From Kingdonia uniflora (lineage: Eukaryota; Streptophyta; Magnoliopsida; Ranunculales; Circaeasteraceae), in NCBI GenBank assembly GCA_014058105.1, contig JACGCM010002460.1, positions 248,001 through 312,000 of the forward strand: 64,000 nucleotides of DNA, given 5' to 3'. Positions 45,301-56,398 of this stretch are shown one piece after another. The notes below the pieces were generated by a model. The model made no database searches and was not told the DNA's origin. It saw only the letters and a program-made list of their open reading frames with translations. The first letter of the stretch is position 1. Every line of letters starts with the position of its first letter. The translations under genes and the position numbers were made by a program.

Positions 45301-47182
45301 GGCACGAAGTTGTTAATATTATAGTGCCACCAGGGGCTGCAACACGTACCAACTCGCTCACAAACTGCCAGTTAAATATATTAACAAAAATTGAGTCGAT
45401 GTAACTATATATGAGAAAAACTGAAAAGATTAACGCATATGCTCAAGAAATCATTGGGATCAGATTCCTGTTTTGGTATTAATGAAAATGCTTAACAATT
45501 GAAGGTTAATCAAATAGGAACTTAAAAGCGAGGGGACTGTTATTGATCTAATCGCCTACATACTATTCCACCTAAAAGTTTTGATAGAGTTTATACACTT
45601 AATATAGATAATTACAAGCATCTTAACTAATTAAATAAGGGATATATCATGGTGATGTGGGGGTCTTGGAGGACCATAACACACACGCATCACTGCAGAT
45701 GAGTATATCGGCCCAGAAATTAGAACATCATGTATTACGGCAAATGTTGTGTAAGTCTTTGTAGTGTCGTGGGATTAGTCCATTAGATGCATAGACAATA
45801 GGCATGCAATAAATTTCAGCTAACATGTATCTTTGAAATTGAAGATGCTAGGCCAAAAGAAGCACCATTGGATAAGAAAGAATAATGGAGGTACCATCGT
45901 TTTATCAGGTAGATGGTCTCCACACTCCAGGGACCAAACAATACCAAATTGCCCATCAGAAAAAGGTAGCTGAAGTGCATCTGCAACTTGAAACGTAACC
46001 TGTAAACCATAACCACTGTTACAGAAAACTGAAATCCAAGTTTTGAGTTATGATTACAATTTCACAAATGAGAGAGTTGCATACACCTCATGTCCCAATC
46101 CTTGTGCATTTGAAATCTCTGTACCCCTTTGAATATTATGGGGGCTTATGTCGATGCCTATGCCTTTGGCCCCATACTTCTTCGCTACGTAAGATAGAGG
46201 CCCCCCAATCCCACACCCAACATCAAGAATGGTCGCTGGTTTCTTCGATGAACCCTCTTCAATTCACCTCAATTGTATTAGACCAAAAAAATGGATTTAT
46301 CTTTCTTCCTCTCTTCTTTTATTTTCTTTTCCCAACGTCTTATAACTAGATTTGTGAATACAGTATTAGTTCCAATTGAGTTTCCCGAGTTTAAAATTTT
46401 CTTGTGCAATACAATTCAGATTTTAGAACTTTACAAAACCAAGAACAAGATCTTTCATATTAATTTGGAAAAAAAAAATTATTATTGAGAAAATGTATAA
46501 CATACTTTCAGGAATAAATAAAACACGAAATTAACATCCTAACAATATATGTGAAAAATGGAAGAAAAATATTTTTCTTATCCCCGAGTTTCCTCAAAAT
46601 CCAATTGCAAGAAAATAAGTTTTCTACAGAATTCATTTTCTTCTTTACTACCCACGAAGCAAAACACAAAAACTACATGCCTAATGATCATTTTTAGTAA
46701 TGTTAAGACTTATCAAAACATTTCTCACATTAGCATCATAGAAGAACCATACAATATTCGTTCAGAAACTTGCATAAGGTATGTACTCATGCATCACCGG
46801 ACACTTCCCTCTTGATTTGTGTTGCATACAGAGATGCATGAACCTACGTACCCCATACAACTAGTTCACTGTTCAATCATATCGCACCATATCAAAAATC
46901 ATAATAAGCTCATTTTTGTTTGAAAAAACTATCCTTTATCGCTCTATTATTAGTGCAATCTCCAACAAAAGAAATGCATGCGGTACCTGGAACATTGGCG
47001 AACCGAAGAGCTTCTTCAATCAAACGAATTTGAGCAGTTTGCACGTTAGGTTTAGTTGTGGCATCAAGATCGTAAAAGCCATGATGCATATGACTTCCCC
47101 AAATGTCTTCAAACGAAGGGTCGCTATACAAATCGATAATTTTCTTGTTCAACTCCACATTTGCGTCATTAGTTGAAGTCAT
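42339..47182 (-). CDS. Gamma-tocopherol-methyltransferase-like SAM methyltransferase
   Basis: Six exons in gene order: 47182-46987, 46256-46087, 45999-45895, 45364-45161, 43986-43938, 42442-42339. They join in frame to 275 residues. The sequence IWGSHMHHGFYD, SAM motif I ILDVGCGIGG, the post-I acidic end GIGIDIS, VAAPGGTIILTT and the C-terminus IIKYSIITCQKPE follow the gamma-TMT family. There is no chloroplast transit peptide, so a cytosolic O- or N-methyltransferase of the family's alkaloid-type branch is possible; the substrate cannot be told. Family members have about 20 residues (the PAVIR..LTWKG region) between FWN and EWEAT. Here exon 5 ends early, only about 18 bases from the poly(A) end of a LINE that fills the last intron. 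The LINE may have removed the exon end and exposed a new donor. Activity is therefore uncertain. Confidence 0.75.
42530..43919 (+). mobile_element. 5'-truncated LINE with zinc-finger and RNase H region
   Basis: The frame 42539-43765 encodes the C-terminal part of a plant LINE. First comes the zf-RVT region (CSCCSRGCIEDLDHLLVH, a Cys/His cluster, preceded by WLWFKVLPKKVQVFNWK), then an RNase H domain (FKMNIDGSSRGSTG with the first catalytic Asp, GELYGLLIGL with Glu, EAETDSL with Asp, REANTTADSLAKLG with the last Asp). One in-frame TGA at 43292-43294 stands where TGG is expected; otherwise the frame is intact. A 3' region and an adenine-rich tail end at about 43919. It lies in the last intron of the methyltransferase gene, antisense to it. 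Confidence 0.9.
44278..44826. repeat. Tandem duplication of about 270 bp in a methyltransferase intron
   Basis: Unit 1 (44278-44544) and unit 2 (44545-44826) share 'gtcatgatgtt', 'ggctcaaag', 'tagaaaatcaaaatca', 'gaagctt' and end in related 'ctactacccctgg' sequences. Each has an inner purine-rich stretch and a lysine-like AT-rich part, but no gene. The two copies differ by many substitutions, so the event is not very recent. Confidence 0.75.
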
Positions 47183-48513
47183 ATTCCCGCTGCGTGTTCT
47201 GGCACTGAAATGGATTATGGATCACTCAAGGTTTCTATTTGGAAACAAACTAGAAATTAGGAGCGTTAAAAATACAGAAATTGCTTGGCATCGTGGATTC
47301 AACTCTCTTCAAGTCGTTTTCCTCGTTAGTCTTGGTTTGTCGATTTTAAGGCACTAAAACAACTAAAGAAAATTTCTCCCCAACTGCTCAGAATGTCATG
47401 GGTCCAGCTTAAGCATTGTTCTATGTAATTTGTATTTCAAATACCAAAGTACATAATTAATTAATTAACCGAAACACTGCTTTCAAGTTAGCCGGAACAT
47501 ATCACGATCAACAACGCCCGCCCGGCATTTCCTTCCCTAGAAGTATCATTGCCAAAAAAATGAACTTTTTTTGTTGTACATATTCTGCATGGAGGGTCAC
47601 TTACACCCCCAACTACGTGAAAGCAAAGATAAATACATAGATATACTGGATCACCCTGCTTGCAGGAAAAAAAAATGCAATTATATGGAGTAAACGAACC
47701 TTTCGAGGGAAACCTTCAACTCCTCAGGACTGAAACTTCACAACACTGATGATGAGAAATTGAGAGATGAAGCAATGACTGATCACAACTGCCATATTTA
47801 TGATGTTACTTGATAACTATGGTGGACTGGTGGTTGAAGTAGATATTGTCTATGAGAAATCATCCAAGGGTCTGATAAGGGCCCTATAGTGATGTGAAAC
47901 AACAAAGCGTGCATCACGTTTCAGAAGAAAGACATGCGAAAAACACACGAATAACTCGTGCCATAGGGGATTATTATTCTTCGCGGATTCTAAATATTGC
48001 TTTCTGCATCCCAAATCAAACATTAAGAGGCCCTATACAGAGACCATAATCAAACATGAAGATAAAAACAGCGATATGGTCCGCTCGTGAGGAAATGAGG
48101 ATACTAAAAATTTGCGTGAGTAGATTCGGATACGTGTACACATGATAGGCTATCAATCGACCTCTTAACTTCACCGACATCTTTCTGTCTCGCAATCTTC
48201 CAGGTAGATACTACTCATCTTCTCTGAAATCGATCATTAGTTCTGTGTATGTATTACTTATATTATGTACTTTATTCTACTATAGACTTATTAGTGTGAT
48301 GAAACATGCATAGGTTAGGGCTCTGTTATTGTGCTCGAGAATTTCAGATGATTTTAATTGTTTTGGTTGATGATGCGTGCATCTTTAGCATGTCCTTATC
48401 ATTCATAAGGGCCCGATTCCAGAGGAAAAGCCCGAAAATAGTTAGAGTTCTTTTGCCAAATTGAGTATTGACTTTAACTTGTGGAGCTTTCTGGCATTTG
48501 CTAAATTTAACAG
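47183..48513. other. Intergenic; possible non-coding leader exon
   Basis: The left part is the promoter region of the methyltransferase. At about 48100-48200 a pyrimidine-rich stretch ends in 'atcttccag|gtagat', a plausible 5' leader exon and donor ahead of the NAP1 fragment. The expected first coding exons of NAP1 are not present. Confidence 0.35.
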
Positions 48514-49596
48514 GCACAACACAACGAGCTGGAAGCTAAGTTTTTTGAGGAGAGAGCAGCACTTGAAGCTAAATACCAAAAGCTCTATGAAACATTTTAT
48601 GCCAAGGTGCTATTTATAATGGGCTAATATAGTTTAGGTTAAAACACTTCATGTTGTAACCTTTGGAGGTTATAGATGCGGAAAATGTGTACATTCTGTG
48701 TTTGTTACTGTTAGTGGCTGCTGCTACCATACAATGTTCATTTATTGTGTTTCATTTATGTACATTATCTTGCTTGCTTTGCAGCGTTATGAAATTGTGA
48801 ATGGTGTAACGGAAGTGGAAGGTGTAACAAAAGCTTGTAAGGATCAAGAAGAAGATAAAGCCACTGAAGGTACCTTCAGAAATCTAGACTATGCTGCTTT
48901 CATCTCTTAGATAATTGATATTGTAACTTACTTCCATGGTTCAAAATAGTGCCCTTATACATCAAAATAAGGGACCAGTATCTGAGATATTATCGGACTG
49001 ATTTATTGAATAACCTAAATACCTAATATACTTAAAAGTATAGGTTTATTAGATAAAATAAATAGAAAATATGAATATGAGATTGCTATACTGTGATTTA
49101 TTTACAATTGAAGGGCTATATCCACAGAATTTGATGTTTTAAATCTTTTGATCATTGTTATTACTGTACAGAGAAAGGGGTGCCTGAATTCTGGCTCAAT
49201 GCATTGAAGACTAATGAAGTATTGTCTGACATAGTTTTGGAACGTGACGAAGAAGCTCTTAAATACCTTAAAGACATTAAGTGGTGCAGGATGGACGAAC
49301 CCAAGTGTTTCAAGCTTGAATTCTTCTTCAATACCAACCCATACTTTAAGAGCTCTATTTTGACAAAAATTTATCACATGATTGATGAAGATGAACCAAT
49401 CCTAGAAAGAGCAGTTGGGACAGTGATTGAGTGGCTCCCAGGAAAATGCTTAACTCAAAAGCTTATGAAAAAGAAGCCAAAGAAGGGATCAAAGAATGCT
49501 AAGCCAATTACTAAGACTGAAAGTTGTGAAAGTTTCATCAACTTCTTCAGTCCACCTGAAGTCCCCGATGATGAAAATGATCTTGACGAAGAGACT
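48514..49596 (+). pseudogene. NAP1: NAP1 histone chaperone, internal exons only
   Basis: Three exons (48514-48606, 48785-48869, 49172-49596) join in frame and encode the middle of nucleosome assembly protein 1: [33 protein letters not shown], then [19 protein letters not shown] through [32 protein letters not shown] and [17 protein letters not shown]1 carries H2A-H2B dimers. The N-terminal exons with the start codon and the C-terminal exons (DY.IGS.IRDKIIP and the acidic tail) are absent on both sides. The exons have no stops or frameshifts, so the copy is young or constrained, yet it cannot make a whole protein. Confidence 0.88.
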
Positions 49597-50179
49597 GTAA
49601 GTAATGCATTTCTATATGACTTGAAAATAATGAATGCTGTCAAGTTCTATATTTCTTTCTATTATAGTTATCATTTTTTCTAGTATCTTGGGGATAGTGA
49701 TTTGGGCAGGGAAAGCAATGGCTTTTGATTTGATCAGTGTCCTATGGGTTTCCTCGGAGTCTTTAGTTGTGATTGAGGTTCCCATAACCCTATTTTTTCA
49801 CTATGAAATTATTCCAAAACCCCTAAAACATAAGGGCAGGTTTTATCAACTTAGTTGTCACATGAAAAATAAACGACACATGATAGGAACTATTAGCAAT
49901 AACTCTAATGTCTTATTCTGCATCTTTATTAGTACACTAGAATATAGTGCTCCTCCTTTATATGATTTGAGCTCTCTTCATGGTCCATGCACTCAAACTA
50001 GTGATTCTCACATTTTCAGTTCCATTGTTAAATTCATTTTCGTCCCACTCCAAAACTCTCCACAATAGAGTGATCTATCTGCAAGAACAAATTAAAAGGA
50101 AGAAGAGTTCATCTTATATATTAAGCAAGAGATTATCAAAATTATGTAAATGCGTGAGCAAATAGAGAAATTAAGGTAC

Positions 50180-51290
50180 CAAGCTTTGAAGTGATAGATT
50201 TTCTTGGAGAGGATCCACGTCTAGAAAAGCTCCATAGGTGGTTTTATCTGGATCATGATTCAAAGAGGACCTGTTTGATTTATTTCAAATTAATTTCGAA
50301 AGAAAATCACCTGGGAAAAAAAAACGAGAAACTAACCTGCTTTGATCACTGCACATTAGCACTACATATCTATTATTGCCTCTAAATACTATGAAAAATA
50401 CAGCAGTTTGCTCTTCCAAATCCTTAGAAGCCAAAACCAGCAAACCAAATGGTCCTACTCCACCTTTAACTGTTGCGCCCTTTTGGCTACATAGCAACTG
50501 TGGGTTAACCCAACTTGGGTCCATCACCTCCGCTTTTTTGAGCATTGATAATTCAAATGAGACCTCTACATCAGCCTGCGAGAAAGAGAGATGAGTGTGA
50601 GTATTATTTGTTGGAAGTGCATATTTAGAGTCTACAATTTAGTCACCTGTGAGGCTTTAACACCCCGAATTTCGAATAAACACTCTTTCTGGAGCTCAGT
50701 TTTAGTTGAATCCACTTGGCTCTCCCGGATATTTTTTATTTGTTCAACTGGCCATTGCACCAATTACTTTCCGCTTGTATCAAGCCAGAGGTTTCGAGGA
50801 ATCGTTTGAACTCCAGACCAGCCTCTTCTGACATTGTTCTCAACAGTATCGGATTCATTAACCCAACCAATTAATATTCTTTGGTTCTTCTCACTGTTGA
50901 AGAATGATTTCGAAGCGTAATATTTGCCATAATCGTACCTCAAGCCTGAATCTCCTTCTACGGAACCGGTGTTTGGAACGTACTTATCCTTCTCTTGGTA
51001 ATACTGTCCAACGGTGTAGACATCGTACTTTGTAATTGTATCATTCAAGCTAACCTTGAGGACATATTTAGCATTGGTTTTGTCTACTGATGATACTAGG
51101 AAAAAATCCGTGCATTCCCACATTCCTGTATTTTCTGCAGAGTGAAGTAGATGTTGCGATTTGACCCAGTGAACAAAATCTTTACTTCTGTATAAAATTG
51201 TTGTTCCTCGACGGCTTCGTTTCCTCCCAACAATCACTCTCCATCTCCCATCCGGGCCTTGCCAAACAGTCGTACTCATTTTACAATCTC
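50180..51290 (-). pseudogene. Cell-wall invertase (GH32) fragment, truncated at both ends
   Basis: Exons from the right: about 51290-50647, 50575-50338 and 50270-50180. They encode [16 protein letters not shown], the acid/base motif WECTDFF (family WECPDFF), [29 protein letters not shown] and [13 protein letters not shown]. Next comes the C-terminal beta-sandwich part ([28 protein letters not shown]) and NHDPDKTTYGAFLDVDP. An in-frame TAA at 50764-50766 replaces the Gln after LDTSGK. The first exons with NDPNG and the last exon (ESFGG..) are missing. Active homologues cleave sucrose in the cell wall. Confidence 0.88.
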
Positions 51291-52176
51291 ATAAAAACAG
51301 TTTTTTCAGCTCTACAGCTTCACACATTTGATGTAATTAGTACCTATATGGTTCTTTCACTATCATGTATATAAACATACTTACACAAAAAAAACCAAAT
51401 CTTCACATCTACTAAAGCATCTCTTACACACAAAATCAACAAAAAAACTGTTCTAACCATCTTTTTAACTATCTCTCCAACTACACACAATCACCACTAC
51501 AACAACAACAGATATGGTCTATTGCAAACAACCCGAAATCTGAACCTCAACCAATGTTGCTCTACAATAATCCATGTTCGTGATACGGGGTGCTCTGCAA
51601 GAATCCAATTAATATCTGCTCCCAATTTGGTTTACAATTTAAAATACATGTTTATGAGGAGAGCGCAACACTTGGATTGATTTTTGTTATGATTCTCAAC
51701 ATTGGTACTAAAATGCATGTATTATACATATCAAGTTTTTTTTTTGTTATGATTCGCAACTCAGGATCTCTGCCTTTTGAGGCTATCAGCCCCTATTAAC
51801 ATATCTGTATGTGTATGGCTTTCAATGTGTATTTTGATTCTTACTACTGTTAGTGCAAAAAATTGCAGGTATTTGGCTGTAGCATTATTGCACATTCCCT
51901 GTTATGCGCTATTTACTCTCATAATAAAGATGAAAGAGTTCTTCTTGTTGAGATTGTTTCCAAATTCTTTTTAGTATAGGAGGTAAGCCAACACAAGTCT
52001 ATTACTCTGCATTCCCAGTGTCACTGTGTTATCGGTTTTACTTTTGGTTGTGCCCTAAATTACAGAGTTACACTGGGTAAAGAACATGCTAGTGTTTTAG
52101 CTAAAGCAAATATAGCATTGAACTTTAAAGGCTTAAAAGCAAAATAAAATAAACATAAACAATTATAAAGTCATGA
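51291..52176. other. Intergenic, no gene seen
   Basis: AT-rich DNA without recognisable coding sequence, between the invertase fragment and a foldback element. Expected upstream invertase exons are not found here. Confidence 0.4.
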
Positions 52177-52652
52177 TTCGGCTCAGTTTGGTTCGCTGCA
52201 AACATGATGTAAATGCAAACAATTTGCATTTCTAACCACTTCCATGTGCTTGGTTTGATTTGCAATTACAATGTGGTGCCTATAAAATATTTGCATGTGT
52301 TTGGTTCACTTATTTAATGTAATTAACCTGTATTCTTATCTAAAAGGTTCTCTTTTTGCTTTTGGTTGGAGAGAAAAATCTCTCCAACATAGTGTATTTG
52401 GGTTTTTTATTTAGGAGACAAAATAGGAGAAAAATAAGAATTTTTTAAGAGATACAAAAAATTGTAGTTATCATTTGCATTTGCAAGTAATGCACCTAAC
52501 CAAACACAAAACATCATTTTGCAATCATTTTGTTATGCAATGCATTGCAAATTCTGCTCTTACTAACATTGACTTGTATTGCTATACAACTCATTGCAAA
52601 TGCATTGCAGTTGCCTTCGCATCTTACTTGCAACGAACCAAACTGAGCCGAA
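52177..52652. mobile_element. Foldback MITE with 25-bp terminal inverted repeats
   Basis: The left end 'ttcggctcagtttggttcg' plus 'ctgcaa' and the right end, its complement with one mismatch, define a 476-bp element. The interior is full of palindromic 'tttgcaatgcattgcaaa'-like motifs and has no coding sequence. I could not see a clear target duplication, so the superfamily is open. Confidence 0.75.
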
Positions 52653-52759
52653 AAGTAAATCAAAACATAGTTCCCTCGCCATTGAAGCAAAGAATATTTT
52701 GATTTACACAGTGGTGAAGAGCTCTCCTGTGTTTGTCCTCCGTACTCCTTCATACAACC

Positions 52760-53698
52760 ATGAACCCCAATCTTCCCATTATCCTTCTCGTCATAAACGA
52801 GCGAGTATCTGCCCATGGACACAGCACCTGTAGATCTTTCTGCGGGAACTTAACGGTTGATTACCCGTTTACAGTTCACCTTGGTTTCCGAGATCTTCTA
52901 TTTTGCGTAAATGATGTCCTCATGTTCCCCATTTGTTCTGGGTCATACCGTGTTTTAGAAATCGATTATGCGTATCAGGCACTTACTCTTCACGACCCAG
53001 ACATGTCAACGTGCAACAAAATAGTGCGAGGTCGGAAAGGAAATGAGTTTGTGATTGACCTGTGGAGGTCTAGTTACTTTAAACCAGTACATGACAATGT
53101 GTTCATGCTCATCGGTTGCTCAACTCAATCCTCTTCCTATCAGGGGTTTGCAGCCCTGCCGTAATGTGTCAGGAATGGGATGTAAGGAGTACTATGGTTG
53201 TCCGGCTTGGGATTCAGGTTGGACGAGTATGAGTGAGGTTTTCAGAGCAAACCCACCTGAGTGTTGCTCGGTTACGTATGAGGCCATTCGTGCGATGAAC
53301 CTTTCTAGGCTCGAGTGTGGGGGATACAGTAGTGCTTATAGTCTCGCACCACTACATTTAAGGAGCCCCAAGGACTGGTCGTATGGCATTCGTGTGAGGT
53401 ACTCTGAACCAGGTGATTGTGCCTTCTGTCGATCATGTGAAGCAACCGGAGGCACGTGTGGGTACGACGATGTTGGGGCTCGAAATCTTTGCTTATGTAA
53501 CGGTTAGAATTCAACGACTAATTGTGATTCAGGTAGACACACGTAGTTATAAGCACTTGCGTTATTCTTTTAAGATTTTGTGATTCCTCCAAGTAATGAA
53601 GGATAATCTATTTTGCAGTTAGCTCTTCCGACATGCAAACCATATCATCTGTTCTTTATTTGATATCGGCGTGTTTAGTACTGTGGATGGCCCTTTGA
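52760..53698 (+). pseudogene. Wall-associated-kinase-type extracellular protein (GUB_WAK), broken
   Basis: Exons 52760-53532 and 53619-53698. After a hydrophobic N-terminus (MNPNLPIILLVI) follow the cysteine-rich galacturonan-binding pattern CRSFCGNLTVDYPFTV and GFRDLLFCVNDVLMF, then the second domain ECCSVTYEAIRAMNLSRLEC and CEATGGTCGYDD. The second exon gives a hydrophobic C-terminus (SSVLYLISACLVLWMAL), and no kinase domain follows, so the intact form would be a membrane- or GPI-held receptor-like protein. The frame shifts by one base near 53150 (…YQGF / PCRNVSGMGC), and TAG at 53505-53507 stands where Trp is expected. Two lesions make a pseudogene likely, although each could be a sequencing error. 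Confidence 0.8.
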
Positions 53699-53799
53699 AG
53701 TCGACCGCACAAGTCATGTATCTTCCTTTTCTGCCGCCGTAGTCATATAGTTTTATTCTGAGTTCATTTGCAAAATGTATATTTTTTTTAGTTCTTCGG

Positions 53800-54140
53800 A
53801 GGCTCTATATCGAATAGCATGGTGATCGATAAACTTTTATGGAGTCGAACCGGGTCTATTGCTTGGAATACTTGGCGATGGCCACTGCACTGATCGTGGT
53901 AGAAGCCATTGGCCACTGTATGAACCGTGCCAAGGGTCCTGTCAATAAGTGGTGTGACAAATGCTAAGACACAATAAACCGTGACCAACACATTATTTTT
54001 AGTCACAGACCATTTTGAGGCATGTTCGTGGCCACTAATATACATTGGGTATGACCATCACCGTGACAAATGCTAACAATAAACACCACTAGATCTGTGC
54101 CTAATACCTTTCAATTACTATTGGCTCACCCGTGACTAAA
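53800..54140. repeat. Possible DNA-transposon subterminal repeats
   Basis: Short motifs such as 'gtgacaaatgctaa' (about 53957 and 54063), 'ccgtgac' and 'tggccact' recur many times in both orientations. 'cactag' appears near 54090. This resembles the subterminal repeat zones of CACTA or MULE elements, but no terminal inverted repeats were identified. Confidence 0.35.
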
Positions 54141-54621
54141 GAGATTTTGCATAGAAAATAAATAAATATTTACAATTGCACATTTACTTGCTTTTTGCAT
54201 CCCCAATATATAACTATTTAGCATAATATCTAAAATAATTTTTTTTTTCCAAAATGTGAGCGGGCTGATAATATTAACATGAATGAACATATTTAAAAGA
54301 TGGGGACGACCTCTTACAGCCTACAGGCAAGCTGGGAGGGACCCGAACATCAAAGGACAACCACAAACAAAATTTCAGAACATATCATGCATCAAAGAAG
54401 TCTATAACACTCCACTTGCAAATATGGAGATGTTGAAATGCCTGTTTGAGGGTACAATTGCTACATGAGACCATGCCTATTCAACAGGTTCAGAGTATGT
54501 CCCTACTACCTAATGAGTTTAGGGCTAATGGACACATCTGATTTTAGGGCTAATGAAATTGATAACTCATGGGATGAGATTAATATATCCATGGATGATG
54601 TGTTTGTCACTCCTATACGAT

Positions 54622-55395
54622 TAGGTCGTACATTCCATCGAATCCCCCCAAAATCATTACCCATCAATGAAATGAAATGAAATGTGTTTCACATTCAGAT
54701 CCACACCTGGGTACACAAAATAAAATATGTAAAATACGAGGTGCAACTCAATAAAATAGGAATGCAATCAGATCATTTATTAAGGGTATAATAGTCTTTT
54801 AACATTTTCACTAAATCAATATAGTCCTCTTCGTCGCAACTCAAACTCAACAAATTTACAAAGCTTCGTTTTTCTCCAATTTCGTTCTCGTTTTCTCTTT
54901 CTTTCTCTTTCTACGATTTAGGTTTTGCGCAAAATCATGCAAATTAGGGTTTCAAAATTGAGTTGTTTTTTTTAAGAATTTTATCTAATTTGGGGAAGAA
55001 TTTTTGTAGTCATGCATGTTTGAGTAAAAAACCGTAGAATTTGGAAACAAATTGTTTGTTTCTTTCATTGTTTTGATCTGAAATCGAAATATATATATTT
55101 TTTTTTGGATTTCTGAGGTGTTTTGTAGGTTTGATTGTGATTTTGAGAAAGAAGTTGTGATTGTAGTGAGAAAGTGTAGTTTGATAGATAATGGCAGTGT
55201 TTGGATGCTCTGCTCCGTTTTCTCTTTCGTCCCCATGTGTTTCTAGGCTTTCAAAGAGATATTTTGAGGTCCAAAAGTGTTTATTTGTATCCCCAACAAC
55301 ACAAAGATGCTCTACAAGTAGGAAGACTAGTTTGCGGAGCGGTAGGGAGAGTTTAACTTCGCCCGTGGCGAAGTCTTTCAATGAGGTTCGAAAGT
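54622..55395 (+). repeat. Partial duplicate of the TRP1 promoter and first exon
   Basis: This block matches 55883-56690: the shared upstream phrase 'ttaggtcgtacattccatc', 'atcagatcatttattaaggg', the untranslated leader and the whole first exon. Its ATG at 55191 opens a 69-residue frame equal to the transit-peptide exon of the real gene, without the internal 29-residue repeat. It runs through the splice donor into a stop at 55400. No second exon follows. Confidence 0.88.
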
Positions 55396-55411
55396 GTTAA
55401 TTAACATATTG

Positions 55412-55457
55412 AAAACTTAAAGTGAAGAATGCATTTAACATATTGGGCCCAATGTTA
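55412..55457 (+). pseudogene. Stray piece of TRP1 exon 5
   Basis: About 46 bases ('aaaacttaaagtgaag' through 'tattgggcccaatgtta') match TRP1 exon 5 at about 58256-58303 with few changes. It sits only some 15 bases after the duplicated first exon, joined at 'taattaacatattg'. The intron-1 start preserved at the junction shows that it is not a spliced retrocopy. Confidence 0.8.
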
Positions 55458-55688
55458 GAGTGAAGAAGTTTGATTAAGGAAAAACCAAGAAATAAAAGGG
55501 AACTTGAGTATGTTTTATACAAGCTTTTGCCACACACTTCAGAACCGTGCGACAAAACTAGACGTTTGAATTTGTTGAAATGTGCTTTAATCTTAGCCAT
55601 CCACGTGTTTTAATCTTGACCGTTATGTATACGCGCAATGGGAGCCACTGGATTGTTGGCACGTGTTTTAATCTTGCTAGCTCGTTGA

Positions 55689-55810
55689 CAACGCGCGGTT
55701 CAGAAGGGTGCGGCATGAATTCATCAAAAATCCACCATGAGGGTAGAGTCAACGCGCGGTTCAGAAGGGTGCGGCATGAATTCATCAAAAATCCACCATG
55801 AGGGTAGAGT
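55689..55810. repeat. 61-bp direct tandem repeat
   Basis: Two essentially identical units start 'caacgcgcggttcagaaggg' and end 'gagggtagagt'. The right unit runs into DNA resembling the inner and right end of the MITE at 20231, so the repeat may be internal to a related element. Confidence 0.85.
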
Positions 55811-56398
55811 CCATTTGGGGGTGGAAAACCAATTCACCATGCCACGTCACGTCACGGTGTGCCTAGCTGCTATGGATGCTCTTAGGTCGTACATTCCATC
55901 AAATCCCCCAAAAATCATTACCCATTAATGAAATGAAATGTGTTTCAGGAATGAAATCAGATCATTTATTAAGGGTATGATAGTCATTTTATGTTTTCAC
56001 TGAATCAATATAGTCCTCTTCTCCCAACTCACAACTCAGCAAATCATCTCTAGAAACACTCTGCGCCTTTGTAATTTCAAACTTTTCGTTATCGTTTTCT
56101 CTCTCTCTCTCTTCCTTTTCTATGATTTAGTGTTTTGCGCGAAATCACGCAAATTAGGGTTTCAAATTGAGTTTTTTTTGAAGAATTTTATCTAATTTGG
56201 GGAAGAATTGTTGTAGTCTTGCATGTTTGAGTAAAAAACCGTGGAATTTGTAAACAAATTGTTTGTTTCTTTCCTTGTTTTGATCTGAATTCGAAATATT
56301 TGGTTTTTATTTATTTATTTATGAGGAGTTTTGTAGGTTTGATTGTTATTTTGAGAAAGAAGTTGTGATTGTAGTGAGAAAGTGTAGTTTGATAGATA

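Noticed and set aside
49634..50068. 144-residue plus-strand frame after the NAP1 fragment
   Set aside because: It is overlapping, composition-driven and hydrophobic, with no family signature. It lies between two truncated gene fragments and includes part of an intron-like stretch.
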